Notes: generated from the sequence alone by a model not told the origin. 64,000 nt of DNA from Chryseobacterium culicis (GCF_900108365.1 NZ_FNWQ01000001.1:1302001-1366000); one strand, 5' to 3'. Numbered from the stretch's first letter, positions 1 to 8,535 are shown. Made by a program: numbers and translations.

Positions 1-100
1 GAAGACCGATGATCTCATTTTTATCAATAGAAATATTGATAGTGTCAAGAGCTGTCTGCTCACCAAATTTTTTGGTTAAATTGATTATCTGAAGCGGCAT
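1..100 (-). CDS. ABC transporter ATP-binding protein, N-terminal fragment
   Basis: Read on the minus strand from an ATG at 98-100, the frame gives about 33 residues beginning MPLQIINLTKKFGEQTALD. This is the usual first strand and A-loop region of an ABC ATPase. The window edge cuts the gene before the Walker A motif, so no catalytic motif can be seen. The start resembles Bacteroidota single-subunit exporter ATPases, including the gliding-motility ATPase GldA, but the fragment is too short to choose. It would energise a membrane transporter from the cytoplasmic face. The superfamily call is fairly safe and the substrate is unknown. Confidence 0.7.
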   Translation of the reverse strand, partial: MPLQIINLTKKFGEQTALDTINISIDKNEIIGL

Positions 101-131
101 AAGTTTGAATGTCTTTGTGCAAAAATAAAAT

Positions 132-160
132 AAAAAAACTCATCCGACAGAATGAGTTTT
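132..160 (-). terminator. Rho-independent terminator of the 181-741 gene
   Basis: A 9-bp perfect stem (AAAACTCAT at 135-143 pairing with ATGAGTTTT at 152-160) with an 8-nt loop. On the minus strand it is followed by a T-rich run. It lies just past the stop codon of the minus-strand gene at 181-741. Confidence 0.7.
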
Positions 161-180
161 ACAATATTTATAAAATATAA

Positions 181-741
181 TTATTTCTTTGATTTTTTCT
201 TGGCTCCTCCTGTTGCCGGGGCAGCGGTTGAGGCAGTATTTCCGGTTGCCTTATTCACGGCAGGGTTTACAGAAGCGGGCTTGTCATAGAGGGCAAACTT
301 CCCATTCGTTCTTCCGAAAACTTTTTCAACCTGCTTTTGAGTTAAGAACTGTGACTTTCCAATATACTTTCTGTTTTTATTGATGATCTGGATAAACTGT
401 ACCGTCTGCTGGCCATAATTTTTTTCGTAATGAAGCTCTATAATATCATTAGGAAGTTCAAGTACGATATTTTCGTCAGGAGGTGTGATAAAGCCATCCA
501 TAATCAGTTTAAATAATCCGGCAACATCATTATTAAGGTTATGGAAAGAAAAAGATCGGATTGTATTCAGATTGCTCGTGTTCAGATCCTGGTAGTTGAC
601 TGTAAATTTATCTTCCTTTTTATATAGACCTACGGAATTATCTTTACCAATTTCCACCAAACTTTCATTCTTCAACACTTTTATCTGTGAGAAAACTGAA
701 ATACCGAACATACATGTAATAAGTAGAATTATTTTTCTCAT
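181..741 (-). CDS. Secreted hypothetical protein
   Basis: A 186-residue protein with a clear signal peptide (MRKIILLITCMFGISVFSQ, cleavage probably near residue 18). The mature part is of mixed composition with no family motif I recognise. The last 35 residues are low complexity, rich in Ala, Thr, Asn and Pro, and end in a lysine cluster (GGAKKKSKK). It is probably periplasmic or outer-membrane associated. It stands alone, with its own downstream terminator and about 380 bp of non-coding DNA upstream. Function is unknown; the reading frame and secretion signal make it a convincing gene. Confidence 0.75.
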   Translation of the reverse strand: MRKIILLITCMFGISVFSQIKVLKNESLVEIGKDNSVGLYKKEDKFTVNYQDLNTSNLNTIRSFSFHNLNNDVAGLFKLIMDGFITPPDENIVLELPNDIIELHYEKNYGQQTVQFIQIINKNRKYIGKSQFLTQKQVEKVFGRTNGKFALYDKPASVNPAVNKATGNTASTAAPATGGAKKKSKK

Positions 742-1124
742 GAAATGAATTTTAATGTTTTATTACTTGGTGTACATAAATTTACTAATAAAAAAGCAAA
801 AAAGCAACTTTATTAGTTCAGGCAAAAGTAACATTTTTTTTTAATATCAATATGGGATAATCCGATGATGCTATGGATTTCATAGTTTATATAAAACACT
901 GATAATTAGATTTTTGCTTGTTTTCTTCTGTGAAGGTGCAGATTTTATCTGAAACCCGATTGACAATAGCTGATACGGTGTAATGTGCTGAAAAACAGAT
1001 TAAATATTACTCAGGCTAACTTGAATTTTATATTAATTTGAAATTAATGTTAAAAATGCGGTTTTATAGATTAAAATCTAAAAAATGAGCGGAAATCCAA
1101 TACCGGAATAATGCTAAACAGTTT
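742..1124. other. Intergenic stretch without recognisable genes
   Basis: AT-rich DNA between the secreted protein at 181-741 and the LytTR remnant. No open frame with coding character, RNA gene or clear repeat was seen. It presumably holds the promoter of the minus-strand gene at 181-741. Confidence 0.4.
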
Positions 1125-1412
1125 TTATAACAGCTTATTTCTCGAAACTGAAAATATCAAGGCATCAAATTCTTTTTTATAACTTCTTCCAACGGGAATC
1201 TGTTTTCTGCCGACCAAAACGTCACTACTGCTGAAAGCCGTCACAAAATCAGAATTGATGATAAAAGACCTGTGTATTCTTACAAATCCCTTACCGGATA
1301 AAGTTTTTTCGATTTCAGTAATCGTACTTTTTGAAATAAAAGATTCCTGAGTAACAAGTACTATTTTGATATCATTTCCCTGACTTTCAAAATAAGCAAT
1401 CTGTTTTGATGA
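1125..1412 (-). pseudogene. LytTR response-regulator remnant (C-terminal DNA-binding domain)
   Basis: The minus-strand frame ending at the TAA at 1125-1127 encodes a recognisable LytTR domain: KQIAYFESQGNDIKIVLV, then TLSGKGFVRIHRSFIINSDF, then VGRKQIPVGRSYKKEF. These match the strand, helix and 'F-x-R-x-H-R-S-F-I-I-N' pattern of LytTR DNA-binding modules. Upstream, the frame meets a stop at 1419-1421 without any start codon, and no receiver domain is present. The gene is therefore truncated at its 5' end. It abuts an acyltransferase remnant of the opposite orientation near 1405, which marks a deletion or rearrangement joint. Confidence 0.75.
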
Positions 1413-1615
1413 TTGTGGTCATTGGGGTTTCTGTTGCCGCCAGACTGATGGTATGCAATGAATTGATGGCAGAAACAGATACTGCTTCTTCAGATTTCTG
1501 GAAATTATGGTATATGAAAATATATTATCCTACGCACACAAGGCTGGACGGGCTTGGAACAGGTGTTTTGACAGGATATTTAATGCAGCATTTGCGTTTT
1601 CCAGCTAAACTTTTT
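1406..1615 (+). pseudogene. Acyltransferase family 3 remnant
   Basis: The plus frame reads a hydrophobic segment (IVVIGVSVAARLM) followed by YMKIYYPTHTRLDGLGTGVL. 'Y-x-PTHTRxDGLxxGVLxxY' is a signature of the middle of OafA/YrhL-type membrane O-acyltransferases. Nothing upstream continues the protein, because the LytTR remnant begins there. Downstream the similarity stops near 1615, just before a dispersed repeat supplies the stop codon. About 65 of an expected 350 or more residues remain, so this is a broken gene. Confidence 0.65.
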
Positions 1616-1630
1616 TATTTATGTTTTTTG

Positions 1631-1701
1631 GAAAATGAAAAGGCGCAAAATATTATTGTAAAGTAGTTATAAGGCGCAAAGATTTTATCTCCGATAAAAT
1701 T
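1631..1701 (+). repeat. Dispersed intergenic repeat, copy 1
   Basis: The stretch runs from GAAAATGAAAAGGCGCAAAA through GGCGCAAAGATTTTATC to CCGATAAAATT. The reverse complement of 3439-3511 repeats it over its whole length with scattered mismatches. The 3' part carries a small inverted repeat (ATTTTATC / GATAAAAT). It sits at the truncated end of the acyltransferase remnant. Confidence 0.7.
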
Positions 1702-1740
1702 TAATAATGCTTATTTCAAATACTTTATATGACAATTTTT

Positions 1741-2778
1741 TTATTTAGCCGTAATTGCTTTCAAAACGACATTCTTTATGGCGGCTTCTTTGAAACTCCA
1801 GTACTCACGGTTTTCAGGCATTTGATTTTCAAGGATAATCAAAGTAGTATCTGTGGAGGGAAAATACACATTAAGGCAGGTAAAGCCATCGCCAAGTCCG
1901 GTCACGGCATAATAATCCAGACCCGCTTCTTTAATAAACCTCACATTATACCCAAACCCCATGCTTTCTTTTCCGAATACATCATGCTGAGCACTGGTAG
2001 AAGGGGTGAGCATCTGTTTTTGGAACTCCGGAGACAGCAATTTTCCTTTAAATAATGCCTGATCCCATTTTGCCAGATCCTGTACTGTAGAAATGATTCC
2101 TGCAGCGGGAGCAATATCATCATTGAGAAAGGATTCTTTTACGCTGCTGAACTGATTGTTTTCGTTCATATAACCGGGAACTGCAGATGGGGTACTCTTT
2201 GTATGGTAAACAAAAGTGTGATCCATTTTCAGCTTTTTGAAAAGAGAGTTGGCCAGTTCCGTGAAGCTTTTTCCGGTGGTGTTTTTTAGAATTTCTCCAA
2301 GCATCGTGTAGGAAAGATTACCATATTTGAATTGGGATCCGGCTTTAAAGGCGGCCGGCTTCTCAAGATGGGTAATCCCATGGGTATGGTTCAGAAGATG
2401 ATGGATCGTAACTGTATCTGCCCAGGTCTGGGTAAGGGAAGGAATATATTTTTTGATGGGGGTATGAAGATCCAGTTTTCCCTGTTCAGCCGCCTGTAGA
2501 ATTAAAACGGCCGTCATCTGCTTGGAATTCGACATGATTTCAAACTGATCATTTGTTTTCAAAGGGATTTTTTTCTCAAAATCTTTGTATCCATTGGATT
2601 TCAGATATTCTACTTTTCCTTTTTGAGTGACTGAAACAACACCGTTGAACTGTATCGGGACTGATGCTGTAATAATGCTGTCTATTTTATGTGTATAGGA
2701 GTCTTTTTTCTGAGCTGTTGCGGAAATTGACAGCACGGTGGAAAATACACCGGTGAAGAGTAATTTTTTTATGGTCAT
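1741..2778 (-). CDS. Serine hydrolase of the beta-lactamase/penicillin-binding family (class C fold), secreted
   Basis: A 345-residue protein with a signal peptide (residues 1-22, ending ATAQ). The catalytic SxxK motif is S83-N-S-K86, and the second motif is Y152-G-N154 (KYGNLSY). The third box, usually HxG or KTG, appears as TGLGDG near residue 293, so it is atypical. This fold includes class C beta-lactamases, D-aminopeptidases and esterases; true resistance activity cannot be inferred. The enzyme would act in the periplasm or at the cell surface. It is a stand-alone gene, and no partner in the neighbourhood shares a pathway. A second member of the family lies at 60662-61774. Confidence 0.85.
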   Translation of the reverse strand: MTIKKLLFTGVFSTVLSISATAQKKDSYTHKIDSIITASVPIQFNGVVSVTQKGKVEYLKSNGYKDFEKKIPLKTNDQFEIMSNSKQMTAVLILQAAEQGKLDLHTPIKKYIPSLTQTWADTVTIHHLLNHTHGITHLEKPAAFKAGSQFKYGNLSYTMLGEILKNTTGKSFTELANSLFKKLKMDHTFVYHTKSTPSAVPGYMNENNQFSSVKESFLNDDIAPAAGIISTVQDLAKWDQALFKGKLLSPEFQKQMLTPSTSAQHDVFGKESMGFGYNVRFIKEAGLDYYAVTGLGDGFTCLNVYFPSTDTTLIILENQMPENREYWSFKEAAIKNVVLKAITAK

Positions 2779-2889
2779 ATATATTTTTATTATTGAAAAA
2801 AGTAAGGGATGTAAGAAATGAAAATGATTTTCAAATATATGTATTTCCTCTTTTTCTTTTATTCCAGATATTATAATAATTTAGCCTCT

Positions 2890-3402
2890 ATGAAAATTAA
2901 AATTATTAGCCTTTCTATCATTTTTTTCTCTGTTGTTTCCTGTAAAAAAGATAAAAAATACCCAAAATATGTCGAACTGGAATCTGAAAATGGAACCTAT
3001 TCACTTTATATAAAAGATGGAACTTTTGAATTCTTAAAAACAGAACATGTAAGTTATGATCAAATCGTAACAGCAACATTCTCTGAAGGGAAATATAAAA
3101 TATCAGGTGATGAATTGATGTTGAATAGTGATAAAGGGAAAAAGTATATTTTCAAGATTGGAAATGAATCTGAACTGATCCCGGAAAAAATGGATTCTTT
3201 AAAAGATTTGAAAGGGTTATATCCTGTTCAAATTCTTCATAGCAATAAAATGCCGAAAGAAATGGGACGTCTGGATTCTTTAGGGAGAAAAAATGCTTTG
3301 TGGCTTTACTTTAATGAAAAAGGAAAGGTGATTAACCAGAGGTTGTATAAAAATGGCGAGCTGATACAAGATCATTATAAATCTGATATTGTTATAAAAT
3401 AA
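2890..3402 (+). CDS. Hypothetical lipoprotein
   Basis: I start this gene at the ATG at 2890 rather than the longer in-frame ATG at 2818. The shorter form gives a textbook lipoprotein signal, MKIKIISLSIIFFSVVSC, with the lipidated Cys at residue 18 followed by KKDKK. The mature part, about 150 residues, looks like alternating strands (YVELESENGTYSLYIKDGTF) and includes a tract (LYFNEKGKVINQRLYKNGEL) reminiscent of MORN-like antitoxin-type repeats. No enzyme motif is visible. The product is presumably anchored in the outer membrane facing the periplasm. Confidence 0.75.
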   Translation: MKIKIISLSIIFFSVVSCKKDKKYPKYVELESENGTYSLYIKDGTFEFLKTEHVSYDQIVTATFSEGKYKISGDELMLNSDKGKKYIFKIGNESELIPEKMDSLKDLKGLYPVQILHSNKMPKEMGRLDSLGRKNALWLYFNEKGKVINQRLYKNGELIQDHYKSDIVIK

Positions 3403-3438
3403 AAGAATCTGTAAGAGACCTGGAAATAAACAGTATTC

Positions 3439-3511
3439 AATTTTATCGCAGATAAAATCCTTGCGCCTTATAGCAACCTTCTTAATAATATTTTGCGTCT
3501 TTGCGTTTTCC
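3439..3511 (-). repeat. Dispersed intergenic repeat, copy 2
   Basis: This is the inverted copy of the element at 1631-1701. On the minus strand it reads GGAAAACGCAAAGACGCAAA, then TATAAGGCGCAAGG, then ATTTTATCTGCGATAAAAT. A shorter related tract (AAGGCGCGAAAAAATCAAAG) occurs at about 3579-3598. The element appears intergenic and non-coding. Confidence 0.7.
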
Positions 3512-3652
3512 AATTATACCTTTCTTGCTTGTGCTTTTTTGAAAATGCAAAGCTTTTTTAATTCTATATACAATTTTAAGGCGCGAAAAAATCAAAGATT
3601 TTTAGCAAGTGAAAGTTGAAAAATATCAGTACATGATCTTCGTCAATAAAAA

Positions 3653-3680
3653 AGGCGTCATTTACAAGTAAATGGCGCCT
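3653..3680 (-). terminator. Terminator of the SusC/SusD operon
   Basis: A 12-bp stem with one mismatch (AGGCGTCATTTA / TAAATGGCGCCT) around a 4-nt loop. On the minus strand it is followed by a run of T. It lies about 45 bp past the susD stop codon. Confidence 0.8.
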
Positions 3681-3723
3681 CGTCACTGAATATATTTGAA
3701 TGTAAAATTGTTTTTGGGTTTAT

Positions 3724-5187
3724 CTACTCATTCTGTTTGATTTGTGGGTTATTATTAATCTCTTTATTGGGAATCTGGAATCTGAATTTATCCGGTGTCA
3801 GGTTGAACCTTCCAAAAGTATGATTGGTTCCTGTGTATACCCTTTCTAATGGAATATTTAATCTTTTCATATCAAACCAGGCGTAGCCTTCGCCCCAAAG
3901 TTCTATCCTCTTTTGCAGTACAATTTCATTAATCAGCTCGCTGCCTGATTTCGCAGATAATGTATACGCTTTATCCCTTTTGGAGGTAATGTCAAATAAT
4001 ACCTGTCTGGCTTCTGTTTCTCTTCCCTGTCTGGCAAGGGCTTCAGCTTGTATGTAATAAAGTGAGGAAGCTCTGATGTAAATATAATCTCCTTCGAAAA
4101 GAGTAGGATCTTTAAACTTCCAGCTTACGTAAGGCGGGTAATTTTTTGTTTTTCCGTTAAACGTGTACGTGGCGTTCTGGCTTCCATTGAATACTTTCTT
4201 ACGGTAATCCGATGCCGGGATGGCTTCATAAAGACGCTTGTCTATCAGCTTACGGATCTGCGCTGCTCCGGCATATCCTTCATTGGTATTATCAAACATA
4301 GAGAAGAAAGAAGCATAGTAATTTCCAATACTCATAGTGGAAATGGTATTATGGAATCCCCATATTACTTCAGGATTATTAATATTGGAAAATCCGGTAT
4401 TGGTATAATCATCTTCAGTCATAAGGGCAATTCCCTGTTTGCTTTCCTCTGCATATTTAGCCGCTTTGATGTAATCTCCTGTTTCCAGAAATATTTCTGC
4501 AGCAATAGCTTTAGCCGTTCTTTGGTCTATCTGAGCTCTGGAAGGGCGGGCATACGTATCCAAAAGCACAACAGATTCCTCTATGTCTTTCTTAATCTGT
4601 GTATACACCTCGGCAACCGTTGATCTCGGAAGTCCCTGGCTGGGGTTGGCTGCGGTAAGAACCAATGGAAGACCTGGTTCAGACTGATGTCCATTGTAAT
4701 CATGAGCATAAAAACGTACCAGATAAAAATAGGAATAGGCTCTTAGGGCGAGCAGCTGCCCTGCGATGGCTCTGTTTTTTGCATTGGCATTTTTATCCAG
4801 ACCATCAAGCAGCTTGTTGATCACGAATATTCTTGCATAAAAGGTAGTCCATACAATTTCAGATGCAATATTGCTGGCGTTGGTGGCCTCATAATTATAA
4901 AACATTCCCAAATGCTGGTTGGTAGATTGTATGACATCGTTAGACATCAGATCAGCACCCGCTTTGATTCCCATAATTCCGAAATCCGAGTGAACGGTAG
5001 TACCGCCCGCGCCATTGCTTCTAAGGTCAAGATAGAGTCCGCCCAGGATTTTTTCCGGACTGTTAGCATCATTGTTCAGCTGTTCACCGGAAATATCTCC
5101 TTCCGGTAATGTGTTGAGATCATTGGCACAGCTGGCGGCCATAAAACTTATGGTTGCAGCGGCTATAAAGTATTTTATTGTGTTCAT
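3724..5187 (-). CDS. SusD/RagB-family outer-membrane lipoprotein
   Basis: This is the surface-exposed, ligand-binding lid of a SusCD importer, 487 residues long. The lipoprotein signal ends ...MAASC with Cys20. Family hallmarks include helical TPR-like segments such as AIAGQLLALRAYSYFYLVRF in the N-terminal half. Near the C-terminus are ASSLYYIQAEALARQGRETE and ELWGEGYAWFDMKRLNIPLE, the region where SusD proteins carry 'R-x-x-E-L-x-x-E-G-x-R-x-x-D-L-x-R'. It lies 10 bp downstream of susC in the same operon and has its own terminator. There are no neighbouring glycosidases, so a polysaccharide substrate is not indicated. Confidence 0.93.
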   Translation of the reverse strand: MNTIKYFIAAATISFMAASCANDLNTLPEGDISGEQLNNDANSPEKILGGLYLDLRSNGAGGTTVHSDFGIMGIKAGADLMSNDVIQSTNQHLGMFYNYEATNASNIASEIVWTTFYARIFVINKLLDGLDKNANAKNRAIAGQLLALRAYSYFYLVRFYAHDYNGHQSEPGLPLVLTAANPSQGLPRSTVAEVYTQIKKDIEESVVLLDTYARPSRAQIDQRTAKAIAAEIFLETGDYIKAAKYAEESKQGIALMTEDDYTNTGFSNINNPEVIWGFHNTISTMSIGNYYASFFSMFDNTNEGYAGAAQIRKLIDKRLYEAIPASDYRKKVFNGSQNATYTFNGKTKNYPPYVSWKFKDPTLFEGDYIYIRASSLYYIQAEALARQGRETEARQVLFDITSKRDKAYTLSAKSGSELINEIVLQKRIELWGEGYAWFDMKRLNIPLERVYTGTNHTFGRFNLTPDKFRFQIPNKEINNNPQIKQNE

Positions 5188-5197
5188 TTCTGTTCTT

Positions 5198-8152
5198 TTA
5201 AAAATTGAGTTTAAAGCCTAAAGAGACACTTGACAGCAGAGAATAGCGGTAAGCATCAGAAACGCCCGTCAACGAGGCTCTCGGATCGTAACCTTTTCTC
5301 TTAGACCATAGGTACAGGTTGTTTCCTGTCACATAGATTTTCAGACCTGATAAGCCTGCCTGCTGTGCAAAACCGTCAGGAAGCTGATAGGAGAGGGTAA
5401 CATCCTGAAGACTGATATAATCTGATTTGATCAGATATAACGTTGAATTTCCGTTCTGGTTCGTAGCCGTAAGATCTACCCTTGGCAGTGCTGCAGTAGG
5501 ATTTTCCGGTGTCCATGTTTTATCCAGATCCGTTGAATAGTTAGACCCATAACTGTCAGAATGGAATAAAGTTCTGTAAATATCATCATATCCATATCCT
5601 CCGAACTGATAGGCAAAATTCACTGCAAGGTTGAATCTCCTGTAGCTGAAATCTGTCCCGAATCCACCGTAAACTTTTGGAATAGCAAACTTTCCGGTGT
5701 TATAATCAGTGGCCTCTTTATAATTATTGGTCACCGTTCTCTCTTCCTTCTGAGTGGCTGGGTTTATTGTTGTACGGTACCATAATGCATCACCATTTTC
5801 AGGATTTACACCGGCAAATTCTTTAAGGAAATACGTGTACCGGTCTCCGCCTTCTGTCAGGATAAATAAACCGGAAACAAGCCCTGTATTTCTCTGCTCA
5901 GCCGGTAATCTGGTAATTTTGTTTTTGTAATGCGTCGCATTGGCATAAAAACTCCACTGGAACTCGTCACCGCGAAGGATATCCACACTTATATTAGCCT
6001 GAACACCCTTGTTGGTCATATCCCCGATGTTGCCGTACTTCACATAGGATCCTGCATTGGAAGGAGGAAGAGGAAGTGCATAGATCATATCCGATACTTT
6101 TCTTTCAAAATAATCGGCGTTGAAGTTTATTCTGTTTTTCAAAAGTGAAATTTCAAAACCGGCATTCAGGTTTTTGGAAGTTTCCCATTTCAGATCCTTA
6201 TTACCCTGCTTTTTAAGAGAGAGTACAGGTTTGTCATTCCCGAAATTATTAATTCCGTAAATATCCTGATACGCATAATAATCTCTTGTGGAGCCGCTTA
6301 AAAGGATGTTGTCATTTCCCTGCTGACCGTAAGAAGCTTTTAATTTTAAAGAATTGATCACGGTGTTGTCTTTAAGGAAATCTTCTTTTGCTATATTCCA
6401 TGCCAGTCCCAGTCCGTAGAAATTTCCCCATCTGCTTTCAGGTGAAAAAACTGAAGAACCGTCTCTTCGTATATTGGCATTGAAGAAATATTTACCCTCA
6501 TAATTATACAATAGCCTTGTGAAATACCCTTCCACAGCATATTCATAGCCACTTCCGGATAATCCGGTAATTTTTACGGCATTGTCAAAAGCCTGTGAAT
6601 CCGGCAATAAAAGCTGCTGTTTTGATCCTGAAAAACCATCATCCTTTATTTTATTCAGTTCGTGCCCCACAAGCAGGTTGAAGCTGTGATTTCCAAGCTT
6701 TTTCTGGTAGGTAAGCAATTGCTGATGGTTCAGGGTATATTTAAAGTTGGAACTCTGTGAAATAGTTCCCCCTACAGAAGAAGACGTTCCTCCTTCCGTA
6801 TTTCCGAACTGCAGATTTTTTGTATTTTCAAGATAAGCTCCGAAATTATAGGTGAAATCAAGGCCTTTTATGATTTCATAATGTAAGCCGAGGTTAAGAT
6901 TAGTTGCATTACTTACCGTCTGCGATTTGTTTTTCTGCAGATTGCCTACAGGATTTTCAAATACGGCATAAGATCTTGTGGCTCCGTTGGGCCCCTGGCC
7001 GTCTCCGTAATCATATAAAGCATTTCCATACTGGTCATAAAGCCTCTGGTAGTTGTTATCTCTAAGGAAAACAGGGTAGAAAGGAGCAATATTTCTGGCA
7101 AACTGGAAAGGGTTGGAAAAACCGCCTGTCTCACCAAAATCCTGCTTGCTGTAGGTGTAGGACAGAGCACTGGTTAACTTCAATTTCGAAGTGATGGCGT
7201 AATCTACATTGGATCTGATCCCGAATCTTTCGAAGCCTGATGAAATTAAATATCCTTTGTCATCAAGATAATTCAAAGAGGTGTAAGATTTTATCTGGTC
7301 ACCATTGGCATTGATCCCTACATTGGCCTCTCTTCTCAGTGCCGGTCTGAAAAGCAGTTTCTTCCAATCGTCCTGATATAATAATCGGGCATCAGGATTG
7401 AAGGATCCATCCTTTGAAATGAGCTGGTTAAACGGAACGCTATACGCATTATATCCCAGTTTAGTCAGTGCCGAAAGTCCTACATCATGAGGAGATGGAC
7501 CTGAAGGAACTGCTCCCGGCTGTTTCAGTCTTGCAATTTCACCAATTCTGGCTCTGTTATAATACGCTGTATAATAGTCCTGGGGAGAGGTATAGACGGA
7601 ATAATCTTCAATAGACCTGAAGTTGACCCCGGTTTTTACATCAGCCTCAATACTGATACCTTTGTTTTTTCCTCTTTTGGTATTGACGATGATTACTCCA
7701 TTGGCACCTCTGGAACCGTATAAAGCATTCGATGAGGCATCTTCGAGAAAAGAAATGCTTTCAATATCTGATGAGGCGATGCTGTTCAGGTTTCCGCTGT
7801 ACGGAATACCATCCAGTACGATTAAGGGATCACTGGAAGCATTGATAGAGCCTATTCCTCTCATTCTGATGGTAGGCTGGGAACCTGGCTGTCCGGATGA
7901 GATTACCTGTACCCCTGCTACTTTTCCTCCTATTCCCTGAAGAATATTTCCGTTTTGAAGATTAGAAAGATCCTTCGCCTTCAGCGACTGTACAGATCCT
8001 GTAATTTCTTCTTTTTTTTGTTTTCCGAAGGCTACTACCACCACTTCTTTTATGGAGGTTTCTCCGGAAAGACTGTCTTTGCTTTGTGCATAACCATATT
8101 CCGCGAACAGGAGTAAGGCCAATACACCAAGCTTGCATTGTTTCTTTTTCAT
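5198..8152 (-). CDS. SusC/RagA-family TonB-linked outer-membrane transporter
   Basis: A 984-residue beta-barrel importer that partners the downstream SusD. A signal peptide (residues 1-22, ending YAQ) leads almost directly into the TonB-box-like stretch KEVVVVAFGKQKKEEITGSV (residues 35-54). The plug follows, with TIRMRGIGSINASSDPLIVL and ASSNALYGSRGANGVIIVNT, both SusC signatures. The usual N-terminal carboxypeptidase-regulatory-like domain is absent, so this is a short SusC. The C-terminus ends in an aromatic strand (SVSLGFKLNF). Upstream is an unusual 5' leader with a Cys/Met-rich mini-ORF and a hairpin. The substrate is unknown; a sulfur compound is conceivable from the leader but unproven. 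Confidence 0.93.
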   Translation of the reverse strand: MKKKQCKLGVLALLLFAEYGYAQSKDSLSGETSIKEVVVVAFGKQKKEEITGSVQSLKAKDLSNLQNGNILQGIGGKVAGVQVISSGQPGSQPTIRMRGIGSINASSDPLIVLDGIPYSGNLNSIASSDIESISFLEDASSNALYGSRGANGVIIVNTKRGKNKGISIEADVKTGVNFRSIEDYSVYTSPQDYYTAYYNRARIGEIARLKQPGAVPSGPSPHDVGLSALTKLGYNAYSVPFNQLISKDGSFNPDARLLYQDDWKKLLFRPALRREANVGINANGDQIKSYTSLNYLDDKGYLISSGFERFGIRSNVDYAITSKLKLTSALSYTYSKQDFGETGGFSNPFQFARNIAPFYPVFLRDNNYQRLYDQYGNALYDYGDGQGPNGATRSYAVFENPVGNLQKNKSQTVSNATNLNLGLHYEIIKGLDFTYNFGAYLENTKNLQFGNTEGGTSSSVGGTISQSSNFKYTLNHQQLLTYQKKLGNHSFNLLVGHELNKIKDDGFSGSKQQLLLPDSQAFDNAVKITGLSGSGYEYAVEGYFTRLLYNYEGKYFFNANIRRDGSSVFSPESRWGNFYGLGLAWNIAKEDFLKDNTVINSLKLKASYGQQGNDNILLSGSTRDYYAYQDIYGINNFGNDKPVLSLKKQGNKDLKWETSKNLNAGFEISLLKNRINFNADYFERKVSDMIYALPLPPSNAGSYVKYGNIGDMTNKGVQANISVDILRGDEFQWSFYANATHYKNKITRLPAEQRNTGLVSGLFILTEGGDRYTYFLKEFAGVNPENGDALWYRTTINPATQKEERTVTNNYKEATDYNTGKFAIPKVYGGFGTDFSYRRFNLAVNFAYQFGGYGYDDIYRTLFHSDSYGSNYSTDLDKTWTPENPTAALPRVDLTATNQNGNSTLYLIKSDYISLQDVTLSYQLPDGFAQQAGLSGLKIYVTGNNLYLWSKRKGYDPRASLTGVSDAYRYSLLSSVSLGFKLNF

Positions 8153-8223
8153 TATATTAATCTAGGTTTAAAACTGAACTGGATATTACTGCTGATCTCT
8201 CCGTAAGAAATAATAAAATCCCT

Positions 8224-8243
8224 TCCTCCTGTTTGGGGGAGGA
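8224..8243 (-). promoter_or_regulatory. Hairpin in the susC leader (possible attenuator)
   Basis: A 6-bp perfect stem (TCCTCC / GGAGGA) with an 8-nt loop. On the minus strand it is followed by AAGGGATTTTATTATTT, a weak T tract. It lies between the Cys/Met-rich mini-ORF and the susC start, about 70 nt before the start codon. The position fits a transcription attenuator or a translation control element. No competing antiterminator stem was established by eye. Confidence 0.4.
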
Positions 8244-8345
8244 TATATGAAAAGAAGATAAAATTTACAGGAGATGTACCCGGATGAAAGAAGCCCTGAA
8301 CTCTTAGGCTTTAATTCCTACAGTAATGAATGTATCTGAAAATGA

Positions 8346-8495
8346 TTACATCATCATTTTGCACATCATATCAAAGCACATGTTTTGAGAAATATGGTTG
8401 TGCTGTGAAAGGACAGTCATGCCACAACAATTTTGCGGTGCAGGAACTGTCGCCAGAAGGGTGCATAGGTAAGAATTAAAGGTATTCTTATTCAT
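8346..8495 (-). CDS. Small Cys/Met-rich peptide, possible leader peptide of the SusCD operon
   Basis: A 49-codon frame with an ATG at 8493-8495 and a TAA at 8346-8348, located 193 nt upstream of susC on the same strand. It begins MNKNTFNSYLCTLLATVPAP and continues QNCCGMTVL. Its last ten residues, MCFDMMCKMMM within the final stretch, contain two Cys and six Met. The composition is strongly skewed: 5 Cys and 9 Met in all. A TAATTTTG promoter-type box lies at 8528-8535, about 33 bp upstream of the start, and a hairpin lies downstream. This arrangement resembles amino-acid-sensing leader peptides. A metal-binding peptide is the alternative. I know no named family. Confidence 0.5.
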   Translation of the reverse strand: MNKNTFNSYLCTLLATVPAPQNCCGMTVLSQHNHISQNMCFDMMCKMMM

Positions 8496-8527
8496 GAGAA
8501 TAAAGTTTATGTTTTTTTTAACTGGGT

Positions 8528-8535
8528 CAAAATTA
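8528..8535 (-). promoter_or_regulatory. Bacteroidota -7 box (TAATTTTG) for the leader/susCD transcript
   Basis: On the minus strand TAATTTTG matches the TAnnTTTG consensus of Bacteroidota sigma-A promoters. It would start a transcript with about 370 nt of leader before susC, including the Cys/Met-rich mini-ORF. A convincing -33 TTG at the usual spacing was not found, so confidence is modest. Confidence 0.45.

Noticed and set aside
1741..2778. Antibiotic-resistance beta-lactamase
   Set aside because: SxxK and YxN are present, but the third motif is atypical and the wider family includes many esterases and peptidases.
3724..8152. Polysaccharide utilisation locus
   Set aside because: There are SusC and SusD genes but no glycoside hydrolase, lyase, SusE/F or hybrid sensor nearby, so a glycan substrate is not supported.
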